This document shows positions 10,730 to 21,226 of a DNA stretch of 64,000 bases, one piece after another. Below the pieces are notes generated by a model. The model saw nothing but the letters and a program-made list of their open reading frames with translations. It was not told the origin of the DNA and ran no database searches. The position numbers and the translations under genes were made by a program. Within the stretch, counting starts at the first letter, position 1. The number at the start of each line of letters is the position of its first letter. This stretch comes from Phaeodactylum tricornutum CCAP 1055/1 (lineage: Eukaryota; Bacillariophyta; Bacillariophyceae; Surirellales; Neidiaceae), in the NCBI RefSeq assembly GCF_000150955.2, contig NC_011679.1, positions 310,001 through 374,000 on the forward strand, given 5' to 3'.

Positions 10730-12253
10730 ATGGGGATCCCTCAGTTTCTTTCCTACATTCTAGAGACGGCTGGTAGAAATGTCGATCTCCAGTATTATCA
10801 AGGTGGCATTGTTCCTCGTCAAGATGAAAGACAAACACGAGACGGAGCCGACAGTCAGAAGAGGCCTCTACGGATTGGCATAGATGTAAGCTCCTGGATC
10901 TACAAGGCATGTCAAGGACACGGGAGCATGCTCGGCGACGAACGACACTTAACGAATTATGGCCGGGCAGCCCTACTGCAGAATGAAGAGCAACAGAAGA
11001 CTGGCGATTTAAATGACACAAAAATTCGAGACGCACAGAAAAGGGAAATGGTTCTGAGATACGTCAATGCTTGTAGCTTGTACGTCATCGAGCGATTGCA
11101 ACGTTTGCAGTCTATGACAGATGCGGAAATTCTTGTTGTTCTAGATGGTGCAACACCTCCGATAAAGCGTGTTGAAGTTCGCGATCGATCAAACCGACGG
11201 AAACAAGCTGCCCAGGATCGTGATCGACCTGCGGATACTGATGAAGATGCTCTAGATCGACGCTTTAAAGCTTTTCGACGAGCTGGCGCTGGAGAGTATT
11301 ATACCGACGTTGTCGAAAGTATTTTGCAAGGACTCCGTGCAAAATCGATTCCTTTTCTTGTCTCACCCTACGAGTCGGATGGGCAGTTGGCGTTTCTAGG
11401 AGACAAAGGGTACATCGATCTAATCGCAACGGAGGATTCCGATTTAGTGGCATATGGAGTGAAAAGTCCTATTCTTTACAAGTTGGTCAATTCCCTCGGC
11501 GACGAAGCAGTACCTCGAGGAGTTCTTGTGCGACGGGAAGATCTCGGAGCAACAACCGAGATCAACCTCTGCGACTTTACCGCTACCATGCTGGCGGTAT
11601 TATTCGTGGCTGCGGGATCGGATTACTGTAAAAAATTGAAGGGTATCGGCGTAAAGGCGGCTTCATATATCGTCCGAGCGGCCTTCTATAGTAAGCGAGA
11701 AAAAGGATGCAGCCCTCTAGAGGTTGTTTTTCGAAAGCTGTACTCCGAGACATGGGACAAACAGACACTGACAGATGATTTCAAACGAGACTACGAGAAA
11801 GGCTTTTTGGCAGCTCTCCTTATGTTCCGACATCCTGTTGTTTTCGACTCGGTCCACGGAGTTTGCGCTACTATGGGAGATCCGTTAGAAGGAGATCCCC
11901 AACTCATCTCCTACCCTCCCTACGCCGAGCTTTGCCGCGACTCTGAACGCAGAGCCGCTGTTTGCGGTAATCTGCTACCATCTCCTCAGGCGCTGTTTGT
12001 CGCGGAAGGGTGGCTTTCGGCACGAACGTTTCGTCCGTATCCAAAGACTGAAATCCCCTCAAATGTAAAAAAGTGGCTTTGGCAAAATGAAAAGCAAGCG
12101 CGTGTGCCTTCTACGAATCAAAAGCACAGCAAGAGGAGAAAGGAGACAGCCACGGACGAAGGGGATTTAGAAGGAGACTTCGAGACCGAGGAGCAAGCGA
12201 TGACGTGGGTGGACGAAGTCAGTGATGGCGACAGCCCAGTAGCCTGTCTCTAA
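10730..12253 (+). CDS. EXO1: Exonuclease 1 (XPG/FEN1 family)
   Basis: A single exon of 507 aa starting MGIPQFLSYI, the usual N-terminus of this family, at ATG 10730 (the frame is open upstream but without an ATG). The XPG N-region contains LRIGIDVSSWIYKA. The I-region has PYESDGQLAFL and ATEDSDLVAYG, supplying the metal-binding acidic residues. The helix-hairpin region reads GSDYCKKLKGIGVKAA. The Lys/Arg-rich tail (KHSKRRKE) may be nuclear-localising. EXO1 resects 5' ends in mismatch repair and double-strand-break repair. The length is short for animal EXO1 because the long C-terminal mismatch-repair tail is mostly absent. The nearest neighbour, eL21, is convergent, 360 bp away. Confidence 0.87.
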   Translation: MGIPQFLSYILETAGRNVDLQYYQGGIVPRQDERQTRDGADSQKRPLRIGIDVSSWIYKACQGHGSMLGDERHLTNYGRAALLQNEEQQKTGDLNDTKIRDAQKREMVLRYVNACSLYVIERLQRLQSMTDAEILVVLDGATPPIKRVEVRDRSNRRKQAAQDRDRPADTDEDALDRRFKAFRRAGAGEYYTDVVESILQGLRAKSIPFLVSPYESDGQLAFLGDKGYIDLIATEDSDLVAYGVKSPILYKLVNSLGDEAVPRGVLVRREDLGATTEINLCDFTATMLAVLFVAAGSDYCKKLKGIGVKAASYIVRAAFYSKREKGCSPLEVVFRKLYSETWDKQTLTDDFKRDYEKGFLAALLMFRHPVVFDSVHGVCATMGDPLEGDPQLISYPPYAELCRDSERRAAVCGNLLPSPQALFVAEGWLSARTFRPYPKTEIPSNVKKWLWQNEKQARVPSTNQKHSKRRKETATDEGDLEGDFETEEQAMTWVDEVSDGDSPVACL

Positions 12254-12613
12254 TGCAAAGTAAAACTCTTTGAACATCACTTGATCCGTCCCAAGCCTTT
12301 GTCTATGTCATATAATATTTCACTTGCAACACTTTGGATTCAAAAACTGGTAGTCGTGAAGCCAATGGTTAGGTACCCGTGAAAACGCATGCACATGTGA
12401 GTATTCCACCTTGCAACATGCGTATAATTTGGATTCCAAAATCTATGTAAGTCTTTGACGTAATACCCACTTCCATCTCTTTCTCTCGTGTTGTCGCTGA
12501 GAATAAGAGATTCGAACAATCGAGCCAGAGAATATTTGTTGTTTGTATCACAAGCGTTTACAGCAGCTACATAGAAAATGTCTCGAGAAGTGGGATGGAC
12601 ATCTTTGTTTATT
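12254..12613. other. Convergent 3' gap
   Basis: The 360 bp between the EXO1 stop and the eL21 stop should hold both polyadenylation regions. No other feature was seen. Confidence 0.45.
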
Positions 12614-13105
12614 TTAAACGAGATCGCTGAATGGGAGCGGCTGGATGGTAGTAATTTCCGCTCCTTCTCCTCCGGGAGCAGCCAGCATGTAACCGTCTTT
12701 GGGGAGCTTCGGAGTTCGCTTCAGGTTAACCTGGTTTCCCGTCTTGCGCGCTTCGTCCTTGGCAGCTTCGTTCTCCTTCTTGCGTCGCAGAATTTCTTGC
12801 TGGCACTTGGACTTTCGGACATGCTCGATACGGACATGAATACGTTTCTCAATGATACGTCCATTGACGAACTTGTTTACACGTACACCAACCGCCGACT
12901 TGGTAACGTTGAAAATAATTCCTGTACGTCCATGATATCCCTTGTGGGGCATACCCTTATGAACAGCGGGGTCGGCAAAGATGTCGACATAATCACCGAC
13001 CTTGACTTTCATCAAGTACTGCGACAGATGAATGGGACCATGTTGACGGTGCTTCTTGGCGAACATATGGCGCGTACGCGCCCGGAGTCCAAAGGAGTGC
13101 GGCAT
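12614..13105 (-). CDS. RPL21: 60S ribosomal protein eL21
   Basis: One exon, 163 aa, near the usual ~160 aa of eL21. Landmarks are [14 protein letters not shown] near the start, [40 protein letters not shown], and [20 protein letters not shown], which follow the eukaryotic family in order. The protein is strongly basic. It is a structural part of the large cytosolic subunit. The ATG at 13105 lies where the family normally starts; the first ~10 residues (PHSFGLRA) differ from other lineages, as is common. It shares a 524-bp divergent gap with the methyltransferase gene at 13630. Confidence 0.96.
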   Translation of the reverse strand: MPHSFGLRARTRHMFAKKHRQHGPIHLSQYLMKVKVGDYVDIFADPAVHKGMPHKGYHGRTGIIFNVTKSAVGVRVNKFVNGRIIEKRIHVRIEHVRKSKCQQEILRRKKENEAAKDEARKTGNQVNLKRTPKLPKDGYMLAAPGGEGAEITTIQPLPFSDLV

Positions 13106-13629
13106 GGTATTTCTAGTTTAGTGGTAACGGGAAAGTCCAAAATCTGGAACGAGTAACTCACGAAATGCAGGTACTAATGAGACTGCGGTCGAATTGTCCT
13201 TGGGATGATTTCGACAAGAACGCTTCAATCAACTTCCGATTGAGTGTTGCAGATGGTGGAAGAGATGAGGGAGTCGAAAGCCCACCGATGTTTTCTCGAG
13301 TAGACGCTCTAGGCGGGGAAGCACGGACCCAAATAGCCTTACCCTACGTCGTTGTCCGACAAGTGCACTAGTAAGAGCGGTGAACGGTAAACGATGTTAG
13401 CTTGTCCGATTCCTTTTTTTGGTTTCGAGGCAGCCAAAACCCACCACCAATAGATTTGTCGCATGCGACGGACAGACTGTCTGATAAAACGCGGAGCCCT
13501 CGACCAATTTCATTCTCGTCGGATTCTCGCCACAACCTGTTGACATCCCTGGAGTTTGATATTACTGTGAATTCCAATGGACTTCTTGCTGACTTTGAGT
13601 CCCTCTCTGTTGTGTGTAGCTTTGTCGTG
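13106..13629. promoter_or_regulatory. Divergent promoter gap of RPL21 and the RMT2-like gene
   Basis: This holds the promoters of two divergent genes. The frame of the methyltransferase is open upstream to 13402 without an ATG, so the coding start could not be pushed further. No specific motif is claimed. Confidence 0.4.
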
Positions 13630-14926
13630 ATGGCGGACATGGAAATGGGAGAAGAAAACGTAGCCGAATCGTTGGTAGATATGGACAAGGTCCGCACAAT
13701 TATCGAGGCTTGCAAGACTGGAAATATGGAGGTAATCGACGCGCTCGTATCGGAGAGTCCGACGTTCGCCGCGCAACAGGAGCTCGAAACGGGTCAATCA
13801 CCGCTCATGGTCGCAGCATCGTACGGAAATGGGAATTTGTGCCAGTATCTACTAGAAGCGGGAGCTCCGTGGAACGCCATTGATAGACAAGGACAGTGTG
13901 CAGGGAACTACGCCACTGCCAATCAACACTGGGGTGTGGTCAACTTGCTCGTGGACTGGGGCGTACGTGCCGAATTGGTGCTGGGCATGATGGAACGGAC
14001 AAAACGCGATATCGGGGAATCTGTTACGTTGCAGGCCCAACCTGGTGCGGCCGAGAATCAGCCCTGCACCAAGCCCGACTATTTACGCCAAAGGCTTCAT
14101 TACACAGCCGACGGTCAATCGTTGCTGGATGCCGACAAGGATGCGGTCATGATGGAATGGGAGCGTCCGCTGATGAAGGCGCACGCACAAATCATGATGG
14201 AAGGATCAGGACGGCGCGTTTTGAATGTTGGCTTTGGTATGGGAATCATCGATACGGCATTGCAAGAACTCAGCCCATCACACCATATAATCATTGAAGC
14301 CCATCTAGATGTCTACAACCGAATGATCGAAGAGCGATGGGACCGACGTCCTAATGTGCAAATATGCTTTGGGCGATGGCAAGAGGTATTGCCTCAGCTT
14401 GTAAGCGAAGGAGTCGTTGTCGATGCAATTTTTTACGACACGGTACGTTTCAAATTTGCCACTGGCAGCTTTCGTTGCCACATTGATATCTGTTCTGAAT
14501 AGAGCCTTTCGCTTTTCGACGTAGTATGGGGAGCATTTTTTGGACCTGGAAGACTTTCACGCCCTGATTGTAAAGATACTGAGTAAGCCACACGGAATCT
14601 ACTCTTTTTTCAATGGCTTGGCCCCAGATAACCTGTTCTTTCACGGCGTCGCCTGCCAGTGTGTCAAGCTCCAGCTTTCACAGCTTGGACTGGACAGCGA
14701 ATTTTTGCCATGCGAAATTCAAGTCAAAGATCAGGTTTGGGAAGGAATCCGACGTAAGTACTGGCACGATCGTGATACGTACTATCTACCCAAGTGTACG
14801 TGGAATGCTCAATTTTTGGCCACCGGAACGCCGCCGGTCGAAGCAATTGTCGAAGACGCACGCAAAAATAAAACGGCAGCTGATGCGCAACAACTTGGCG
14901 AGAGTAAGAGACAAAAGTGCGCGTAA
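13630..14926 (+). CDS. Ankyrin-repeat arginine N-methyltransferase (RMT2-like)
   Basis: Exons 13630-14442 and 14525-14926 are joined over an 82-nt intron (GTACGT...GACGTAG, phase 0), giving 404 aa. The join restores IFYDTYGEHFLDLEDFH, the signature of the RMT2/guanidinoacetate methyltransferase group. Residues ~15-120 form ankyrin-like repeats (GQSPLMVAASYGNGNLCQYL). The S-adenosylmethionine motif I is VLNVGFGMGIIDTAL, followed by the acidic IIIEAHLDVY. Yeast RMT2 modifies the delta nitrogen of Arg in ribosomal protein uL11, so a cytosolic or nuclear protein-arginine methyltransferase is inferred. Its stop is only 33 bp from the stop of the convergent GRAM-VASt gene. Confidence 0.9.
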
Positions 14927-14959
14927 ATATCGTTTTGCTCTGCATTTAACAGACTACCG

Positions 14960-16915
14960 TTATGTCGTCGAATCAATTGCATAATCCAGAGGGATTGAAC
15001 ATTGCACGGTGCGAACTGTCTCCTTTATCCCCCTGATTTCCCAAATTATCCACAGTTGCCCAAGAAGCACAATCGCCAGCAAAATTGGTACCAGAAACAA
15101 TGGTTGTGTAGAAGTACATGCTTGTGATGCCTCACTTACTATCGGAGCGGGTGGCTTTTCGATCTCCACTGTGGCTGTTTCGCCAAGTGCTCCGGACATA
15201 AACTTTGCCAATTCCCGAAATGAGTTAGTAAATTCGCTCGCTGTCGTTTTGCTAATAATGCTTTTAAACATTGTGGACTTGACAAAGGTGATTTCGAACT
15301 CTAAAAACACCGAAACCGCGTCCGTTCCAGCGGGTTCGACACGGATACGATCGGTAACGTAAAAGCAATCCGCCATTGGAACATCGTCTACAAACGTCTT
15401 CGTCTGCACAATCATCCCAAATTCATCGAAGCGACGAAACCGCTGTTCCTTCCGCGCCCCAGCTTTTGGTGGGGCCAAAGGAGCGTTTACTGGGTGCGAA
15501 TAGTTGATCACACGAGTTCTCCATTTCTGAGAATCCTTCGCTGATTTCCAATCCGACACCTTCAGCTCTGTATCGCCGCGAGCTTCAAGAAATTTGGCCA
15601 TAGAGTAAGGCGCACCCTCTGCTAGAAATAGATCGTAAAATTTGCCCAGTGAACAGTTAGTCAAGACATGGTCTTTGACTACTACGTTTTTGTAGTCTGC
15701 CTGTTTTGAAACGTCGCTCCAATCTTCCTTGGCCGTTGTTTCTATACCCATATGTTCGCTCGTGACAAGAGGAGGATCTGTGTGCGCCGTGGACGGCTTC
15801 AAGTATTTGTTTTGATACCCATCGATACTATCGATATCGAAAGTCGGCCCAGAGGTCAGCGCTGGGTCCGAGTTGGTGCGTCTCAGTTGACTTGCGCGTC
15901 GTTGTCGGCCTGGAGTTTGCGTCGTTAGATTTTCGTTGTGCAATGTCACGAGTGAAGCCCAGACCTTGTCGGCATTGTCCATGCCATCAAACTTGTGTCG
16001 TACGCCCTCTTTGGTCAAAATGGTCACTCCAGAAGATTGCCGGTCGGATTGATCAGAAAGACTTTCAATAATTTGTACTTGCTGAATCGAAGGAAACTTG
16101 ATGGTAACAATTTGGGTATCAAAGAAAAACCTACGTCCGTAAAACAACAAACCTCCATTCCCCGCATAAAGTCGACCTTTAATTTTTGTGTACGTACAAT
16201 GAATTGGCTGTAATCGAATCTGCCCAATGGCGTATTCAACTTCAGATTGCTCCGCGCTCTGAGAAACCTTGGTACTTGGCGAAGCGGGAGGTGTGGTGGT
16301 GGAGCGCTTAATTGTTTGCTTCTGCAGATTTGTTTTACAGTCAACCGCAAATGCTACTTTTTCTCTTAATTTGGAAAATTCTTCAACTCTTTTAGCATCG
16401 TTATCTTCGTCCACGTTGTCGTCTTCAAAGAATGCTTCTAGATCGGAGTTCGACATGAGCATGGGATCCGAGCTCCGCCGCTTGACACCTCCGTACCGAG
16501 GTGTGACAGATTGATGTTGCTGTAGCGGCAAGTCCAAGAGGGCGTCGTTGTGTAGCGATACCAGAATCGTCCAAACGCGATCGGGATGATGCATACCGGT
16601 AAACTGGGTAACAGATTCATCCTTGCACAGAATTTGTACTCCCTGGGAAATCATTTGCACTTGACGCACTTCTTCCCAAGGCAACGTCACCTTTTTGTCG
16701 AAGAAAAAGAAAGTACCGACAAAGTAGAGCGCTTTATCCCCGGCGTATAGCGTTCCGTTTAAACCATTGTAAACGCAGACATACTCGGAATGGAGACTTC
16801 CCGCAGCCGCCGTTAGATCCGCGTCGCTGTTAGTAGATAAGAATGTAGGCTGCAAGGTTGGTGAACTTGTGGTGGACCCGAAGCTCTTGCTGTGATCGTT
16901 GGAATGCGAAGACAT
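14960..16915 (-). CDS. Double-GRAM VASt membrane protein (sterol/lipid transfer-like)
   Basis: One exon, 651 aa from the ATG at 16915; upstream in-frame sequence has no ATG. It has two GRAM domains, at ~44-126 (LNGTLYAGDKALYFVGTFFF) and ~241-325 (IKGRLYAGNGGLLFYGRRFF). A VASt domain follows at ~411-578 (CSLGKFYDLFLAEGAPYSMA, then INYSHPVNAPLAPPKAGA). One transmembrane helix is at ~611-632 (LFLVPILLAIVLLGQLWII). The plan matches Lam/Aster sterol-transfer proteins at ER contact sites. It differs from the paralogue at 5100-6700 by its second GRAM domain and lack of introns. Sterol as ligand is inferred from the family. Confidence 0.9.
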   Translation of the reverse strand: MSSHSNDHSKSFGSTTSSPTLQPTFLSTNSDADLTAAAGSLHSEYVCVYNGLNGTLYAGDKALYFVGTFFFFDKKVTLPWEEVRQVQMISQGVQILCKDESVTQFTGMHHPDRVWTILVSLHNDALLDLPLQQHQSVTPRYGGVKRRSSDPMLMSNSDLEAFFEDDNVDEDNDAKRVEEFSKLREKVAFAVDCKTNLQKQTIKRSTTTPPASPSTKVSQSAEQSEVEYAIGQIRLQPIHCTYTKIKGRLYAGNGGLLFYGRRFFFDTQIVTIKFPSIQQVQIIESLSDQSDRQSSGVTILTKEGVRHKFDGMDNADKVWASLVTLHNENLTTQTPGRQRRASQLRRTNSDPALTSGPTFDIDSIDGYQNKYLKPSTAHTDPPLVTSEHMGIETTAKEDWSDVSKQADYKNVVVKDHVLTNCSLGKFYDLFLAEGAPYSMAKFLEARGDTELKVSDWKSAKDSQKWRTRVINYSHPVNAPLAPPKAGARKEQRFRRFDEFGMIVQTKTFVDDVPMADCFYVTDRIRVEPAGTDAVSVFLEFEITFVKSTMFKSIISKTTASEFTNSFRELAKFMSGALGETATVEIEKPPAPIVSEASQACTSTQPLFLVPILLAIVLLGQLWIIWEIRGIKETVRTVQCSIPLDYAIDSTT

Positions 16916-17697
16916 AGTATGAATGGGCAGGAAAAAAACAGCCACAGTAAAACGTTCAGCGCGTAGGTCGAATGAAGAAGTCGTGTGTGTGAGTATCAGA
17001 TGGTAACCTTTTCTCACAAGCCTTCTGCCTCCTCTTCGAATCCTCGAATATGAAGCTCAATGACAACAAAGAGCTTGATCCTACAAATCCGATCGAGCTT
17101 GGAAAAGTGACGGAAGCTAGAAGAGCCACCTGCCAGCTCTACAGTGTGTGAAAAGCATCCAAGAATGCCCCTATTCCATCGTTCCATCAAGTTCCATCGA
17201 TGGATGTCAACGGGCATGATGTCCCTATCATCTTCAAACGAGATGGTGTCCTGTCAAGGATAATCCATAGTTCTAAAATGTCTGGCTATTTTATCTATTT
17301 AACGGATACGACAACGCTCAACACTCAGCACTCTAGACATTTACAGATCGTAGTGAGCTGTAAAGACCGAAATCGATTTCCATCCCCTCCTTCCCTACCC
17401 CTACCGGTACTCCTGTAGCGTCCTCCCATGATTTGCACAGGATTCGAAAGAAAGGGAGAATGGCAACGGCAACCAGGTGATCAGCTTTACAGGTTAAAAT
17501 CGTTAGTGTTGTCATTTCCGTGACATAGACGTTGAATCTTGTATTCAAGTGATGACTATCTCGGCTTTGATTTACAGAGTCACATCGTCTGAACAAACCG
17601 AGCAGGCAGCCATAGCCTGCGCTTTAAAGGTACAAACTTTGTGCGCTATCGAGGCAAGCTAGGGAGTCGTATATGCCGTTCGAGACCTCACCAACTC
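16916..17697. promoter_or_regulatory. Divergent promoter gap
   Basis: About 780 bp lie between the starts of the double-GRAM gene and the PH-domain gene. The PH frame is open from 17593 but has no ATG before 17698. Nothing else was recognised. Confidence 0.4.
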
Positions 17698-19527
17698 ATG
17701 GGTCCCAGCATTGACCAGAAGGGGGAATCGCACCGAATTTATTGGCAAACGTGGACGGGCAATTCGCAACCAGGATCCAGCTCGCGCCGCGAATTGGTCA
17801 CTTCATCAGCGGCCGTCCGACTCTTCCCCGCAGCTCGGGCATTAGATGTGACGACGTTACTCCGTAAAACGATCCAGTTGCCGACTCTGTCCGAGGAGAA
17901 CTCGAGTTTGGAGACGGATTCTTTAGTCCTGGTCGGGACACTCTACTCCTTACCACGAGATTATGTACAGTTTGAGCACGAAAGTCTTGCTTCCGTAGAT
18001 TTTCTCTCGACAAAGCAGACAATTGATTCTTTCGCTGTGACCGTGAGCACATCTTTGGAGCCTTTGGTGTACACTGCTCATTCAAGGTCCGATCCGTTTC
18101 ATGTGGTCTTTAGCCTCAAACCTTCGGACAGTCCATTGGATGCCCGGGATCGCATGAACATGCATTTAAAGCACCTGCAGTCTCATCAAGTACTCGGAAG
18201 AACAATCATTTCGCCCAAACTACAATGGTACTACGTCCCGGCCCTTTCGCCTGGATTAAGCACAGGTAGCAATTCTTCTCTCGGTTCTTCCGAAAATGTA
18301 CCAAAGATCCCCAACTGTATCGATCTCGAAGGTTACGCAACCTCGATGGACGACGAAGGGCCCGAAACAGACGAAGAAGATTTCGACCATCAACAAGACC
18401 TGGAAACCAATTTGTCTCAGGATATGGCATCGCGCTTTGCTTGGATTCCACAAGAGGACTCGAATCATACCAGTGTGGCCATTTCACCATCACGTTCACA
18501 GTCAGCAGATTCGCGGGCAGAACACGAGGTTTTTCGTAAACGGTCTTTAACAGAATCGCGGAGATTGAGAGAGCTAAATCTATCACGGTCCAGCCCCCAG
18601 ACCATGTCCGGATACTTGTGGAAGCAATCGCGCAGGGATCGCAACGTCTGGCGTAAGGTGCACAGTGTGTTGACGGACGATTATTTCTGGTTCGTTTCGC
18701 GAATACATCGCCGATGCGGGTATGCGTTTTCGCACCACGGCAGAGTCCGTCTGACTCGAGCGCTCCTGCTGGAACCGACCGCCGACTATGCCCCTCTGTT
18801 CCGGACACCGCACGCATTTGAGGTAGTATCAGCTCGAGGCGCATCCCATACTTTCCGGGCGGCTGACAAAGCGACACAGAAGCAGTGGATGGAAGCCATT
18901 TCGGATCGAATTGTTCAATCCTTCGAGAATTCCTTGATTGAGGACGCAGATTTAATAGTCACCGACGAGTCGCTTGCGCGAAACCGGAGATGGAATGCCA
19001 CAGCAGTTGATCCTTTATTAGACACTGTGCGGAAGGAGGCTGAAGAAGAAAACGATTTTCATTGCAAACGCCTTCAATTGCTTTTGAGATGGGGATTGCG
19101 GGTTGCTGAGTTCAAAGAGATTTGTCGGTATATCTTCAACACTTTACCCGCCAAAAAACCTGTTGTGGTAACATCGCCTGACAACCGACGATCTTCAGCA
19201 GCAAATGATCGAGCTGCAGTTTCCCGTACAATCACATTAGACCCTATGGATAACGTTGTTGGTGACATGATCCGTGCAGCCTGGGAAAGCGCTGTGATTT
19301 TGCTGCAAGAAGCTACCAGCGTCGTTCATCTGGCGCAGCCGACCAAATCGTCACACAGTGTGGAAACCCACTTTCGACACGTTGATTACATCATAACGGG
19401 TCGACATCAACATACTTCAACCGCAGGAGAAAGTACTGACAACGAGCCAATAATTTCACACCATGAGCCACCTCCGATTGATTTGTTTGATCCGCTTTTG
19501 GCAGAGCTGCAAGTCTTTGTCAGGTAG
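17698..19527 (+). CDS. PH-domain protein
   Basis: One exon, 609 aa, from the first ATG in frame (17698). Residues ~303-405 form a pleckstrin-homology domain: TMSGYLWKQSRRDRNVWRKV at the start, and an ending ATQKQWMEAISDRIVQSF with the conserved Trp of the final helix. Before it is a ~200-residue region of unknown fold and an acidic segment (GPETDEEDFDHQQDLE). After it comes ~200 residues without a known domain. PH domains bind phosphoinositides or proteins, so a membrane-associated signalling or trafficking role is inferred. The stop codon follows a GT-containing sequence, so a further 3' exon cannot be fully excluded, but the convergent neighbour begins 105 bp on. Confidence 0.8.
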   Translation: MGPSIDQKGESHRIYWQTWTGNSQPGSSSRRELVTSSAAVRLFPAARALDVTTLLRKTIQLPTLSEENSSLETDSLVLVGTLYSLPRDYVQFEHESLASVDFLSTKQTIDSFAVTVSTSLEPLVYTAHSRSDPFHVVFSLKPSDSPLDARDRMNMHLKHLQSHQVLGRTIISPKLQWYYVPALSPGLSTGSNSSLGSSENVPKIPNCIDLEGYATSMDDEGPETDEEDFDHQQDLETNLSQDMASRFAWIPQEDSNHTSVAISPSRSQSADSRAEHEVFRKRSLTESRRLRELNLSRSSPQTMSGYLWKQSRRDRNVWRKVHSVLTDDYFWFVSRIHRRCGYAFSHHGRVRLTRALLLEPTADYAPLFRTPHAFEVVSARGASHTFRAADKATQKQWMEAISDRIVQSFENSLIEDADLIVTDESLARNRRWNATAVDPLLDTVRKEAEEENDFHCKRLQLLLRWGLRVAEFKEICRYIFNTLPAKKPVVVTSPDNRRSSAANDRAAVSRTITLDPMDNVVGDMIRAAWESAVILLQEATSVVHLAQPTKSSHSVETHFRHVDYIITGRHQHTSTAGESTDNEPIISHHEPPPIDLFDPLLAELQVFVR

Positions 19528-19632
19528 GAAGAGCTCGCATTTAGCATGTTATGGAGACAAAGTACAATTCAGTAGTTGTTAATTGTAAGATGACAAAAGT
19601 CAATCGAAAAACGACATTTCATTTACCTACTG

Positions 19633-20331
19633 CTAACGCATTACTCCTCCAGCAATTGTCATTGTTTGGCAGGGACCTGCCGATGTCATGAATACATGCC
19701 CATTCCATGCGGCCAAGCGACCTTCGGTCGTTTTCATGCCGTCCGCGGCCTTTTGCCACGCTTTCTTTTTGTCGACTTGTGCCGGAGAAAAGGGTTCAGG
19801 CGGTGGCAAACCTTCAAACGTGACAATTTCACCGATCGCGGCGCCTTCCGGAGGTTCTACAAATTCCACCTTTTCGTTTTCGTCGTCAATAGGCTCAGCT
19901 GCGCAGAGAACCATACCGTGCGATTTGAATCCAACCAGATTCTTTGCTTTCAAGTTGGAAGCAACCAACAGACGCTGACCTAGCATTTGCTCCTCGCTAA
20001 AATGGGGACGAAGTCCAGAGGCAATTTGACGAGGCACCTCCTCTCCAACGTCGATCTCTTCACAGTAAAGCTTATCTGCATCTGGATGTACCCACACTTT
20101 TGTAATCACACCGACTTTGAATTCAAGCTTACAAATATCGGGCTGATTCTCGTTGGCAACGGCGCCTTTTTGTTTGGTTGGAATTTCGGCCTTCTTTTTC
20201 TCCGTTTTGGGTTTTGCACTACCCTTTTTTTCTCCTTTTTTTCGGTGAGGTATCTCCCCAGGCTGAAGGTTGAGACAGCCTTCCAAATCAGCGATAGCCG
20301 CGTCGATGAGATCCATCGCATTAACCATCAT
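19633..20331 (-). CDS. tRNA-binding domain protein (Arc1p / AIMP1 / EMAPII-like)
   Basis: A single exon of 232 aa from the ATG at 20331. Residues ~70-232 form the OB-fold tRNA-binding domain: FKVGVITKVWVHPDADKLYC, EEIDVGEEVPRQIASGL, VASNLKAKNLVGFKSHGMVL and CAAEPIDDE. The segment before it is Lys-rich (KKGEKKGSAKPKTEKKK), as in EMAPII and Arc1p. Such proteins bring tRNA to aminoacyl-tRNA synthetases in the cytosol. There is no synthetase core, so this is a stand-alone cofactor. The gene is divergent from SF3B6 across 336 bp and convergent with the PH-domain gene. Confidence 0.9.
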   Translation of the reverse strand: MMVNAMDLIDAAIADLEGCLNLQPGEIPHRKKGEKKGSAKPKTEKKKAEIPTKQKGAVANENQPDICKLEFKVGVITKVWVHPDADKLYCEEIDVGEEVPRQIASGLRPHFSEEQMLGQRLLVASNLKAKNLVGFKSHGMVLCAAEPIDDENEKVEFVEPPEGAAIGEIVTFEGLPPPEPFSPAQVDKKKAWQKAADGMKTTEGRLAAWNGHVFMTSAGPCQTMTIAGGVMR

Positions 20332-20667
20332 GAGTGACACCAGCTTTTGTCAGAGCCAGCGATTGTTTCTATGGTTTTGGATCATGGTCAACACAAGAAC
20401 AAGAATACCCGGAGAAATCTTTTGAATCTCAACCATTTGCATTTTGGATATTTGAAATACGAGCGCACAGCAGACTGGACCGGGCGGCGACCATTTTGCT
20501 ACAGATGTGACCGACATTGTGATTCGCCGATTCGCTTGCTTACAGTTAGCTTGTTTTCCATTGTTTCCAAGGCAGGACGAGTCCACTATTTTCAATGCAA
20601 ACCCCAGTTTTGATCAACCTTCGCCTTCCTTGAGACCTAATATACTTGACTGCTTACTGTTATTGTA
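20332..20667. promoter_or_regulatory. Divergent promoter gap
   Basis: The 336 bp between the tRNA-binding protein start and the SF3B6 start must contain both promoters. No individual site is claimed. Confidence 0.4.
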
Positions 20668-21179
20668 ATGGGAGAACTAGTCTCAAGAAAATCCAGTAGT
20701 GTAAGTCTGCGTTTGGGCTTCAAAATAGGGACACGTTAAGCTGCTGCACAACGTCCTTTTCAGCTTCTGCTTGACAAAGTACTAGTTTACTGATCCTTTA
20801 TTCTTCAACTCTTATAACGACTTAGTCGCGCCTACCCCCAGAGGTCAATCGTATTCTGTATGTTCGAAATTTGCCCTTCACCATCACAGCTGAGGAGCTG
20901 TACGCTATCTTTGGTAAATACGGGGCCATCTTTCAGATACGACTCGGAGACAAGGACAAAGACACTCGGGGTACAGCCTTTGTTGTATACGAAGACATTT
21001 TTGATGCTAAGAGTGCCGTAGATCATCTCAGTGGCTTCAATGTCGGTGGTCGATATCTAATAGTTCTGTATTATCAGCCTGCTAAATTTGAGAAACGTGC
21101 TCAGGTTGAAGAGAAGGAGAAAGAATTGCAAGAGCTGCGAAAACGAGTTCAGCATCACAAGAACAAGATGGGGAAGTAA
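20668..21179 (+). CDS. SF3B6: Splicing factor 3B subunit 6 (p14)
   Basis: Exons 20668-20700 (11 codons) and 20826-21179 are joined across a 125-nt intron (GTAAGT...GACTTAG, phase 0), giving 128 aa, the usual size. The join yields a short Ser-rich start and then [20 protein letters not shown], as in the family. The single RRM has RNP2 ILYVRNLP and the RNP1-like stretch GTAFVVYED, then [20 protein letters not shown]. In the U2 snRNP this protein contacts the branch-point adenosine and SF3B1. The C-terminus is a charged helix. Its stop is 47 bp from the convergent gene at 21227. Confidence 0.95.
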
Positions 21180-21226
21180 AACATTCTTATGGCTGTCATT
21201 ACTGCTTTATGTTAATTACATTGGCT

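Noticed and set aside
17641-17697. Non-ATG upstream extension of the PH-domain gene
   Set aside because: The frame is open but begins without an ATG; the ATG at 17698 is preferred.
18206-18877. 223-codon open frame antisense to the PH-domain gene
   Set aside because: It has no family resemblance and lies wholly opposite a well-supported domain; taken as a shadow frame.
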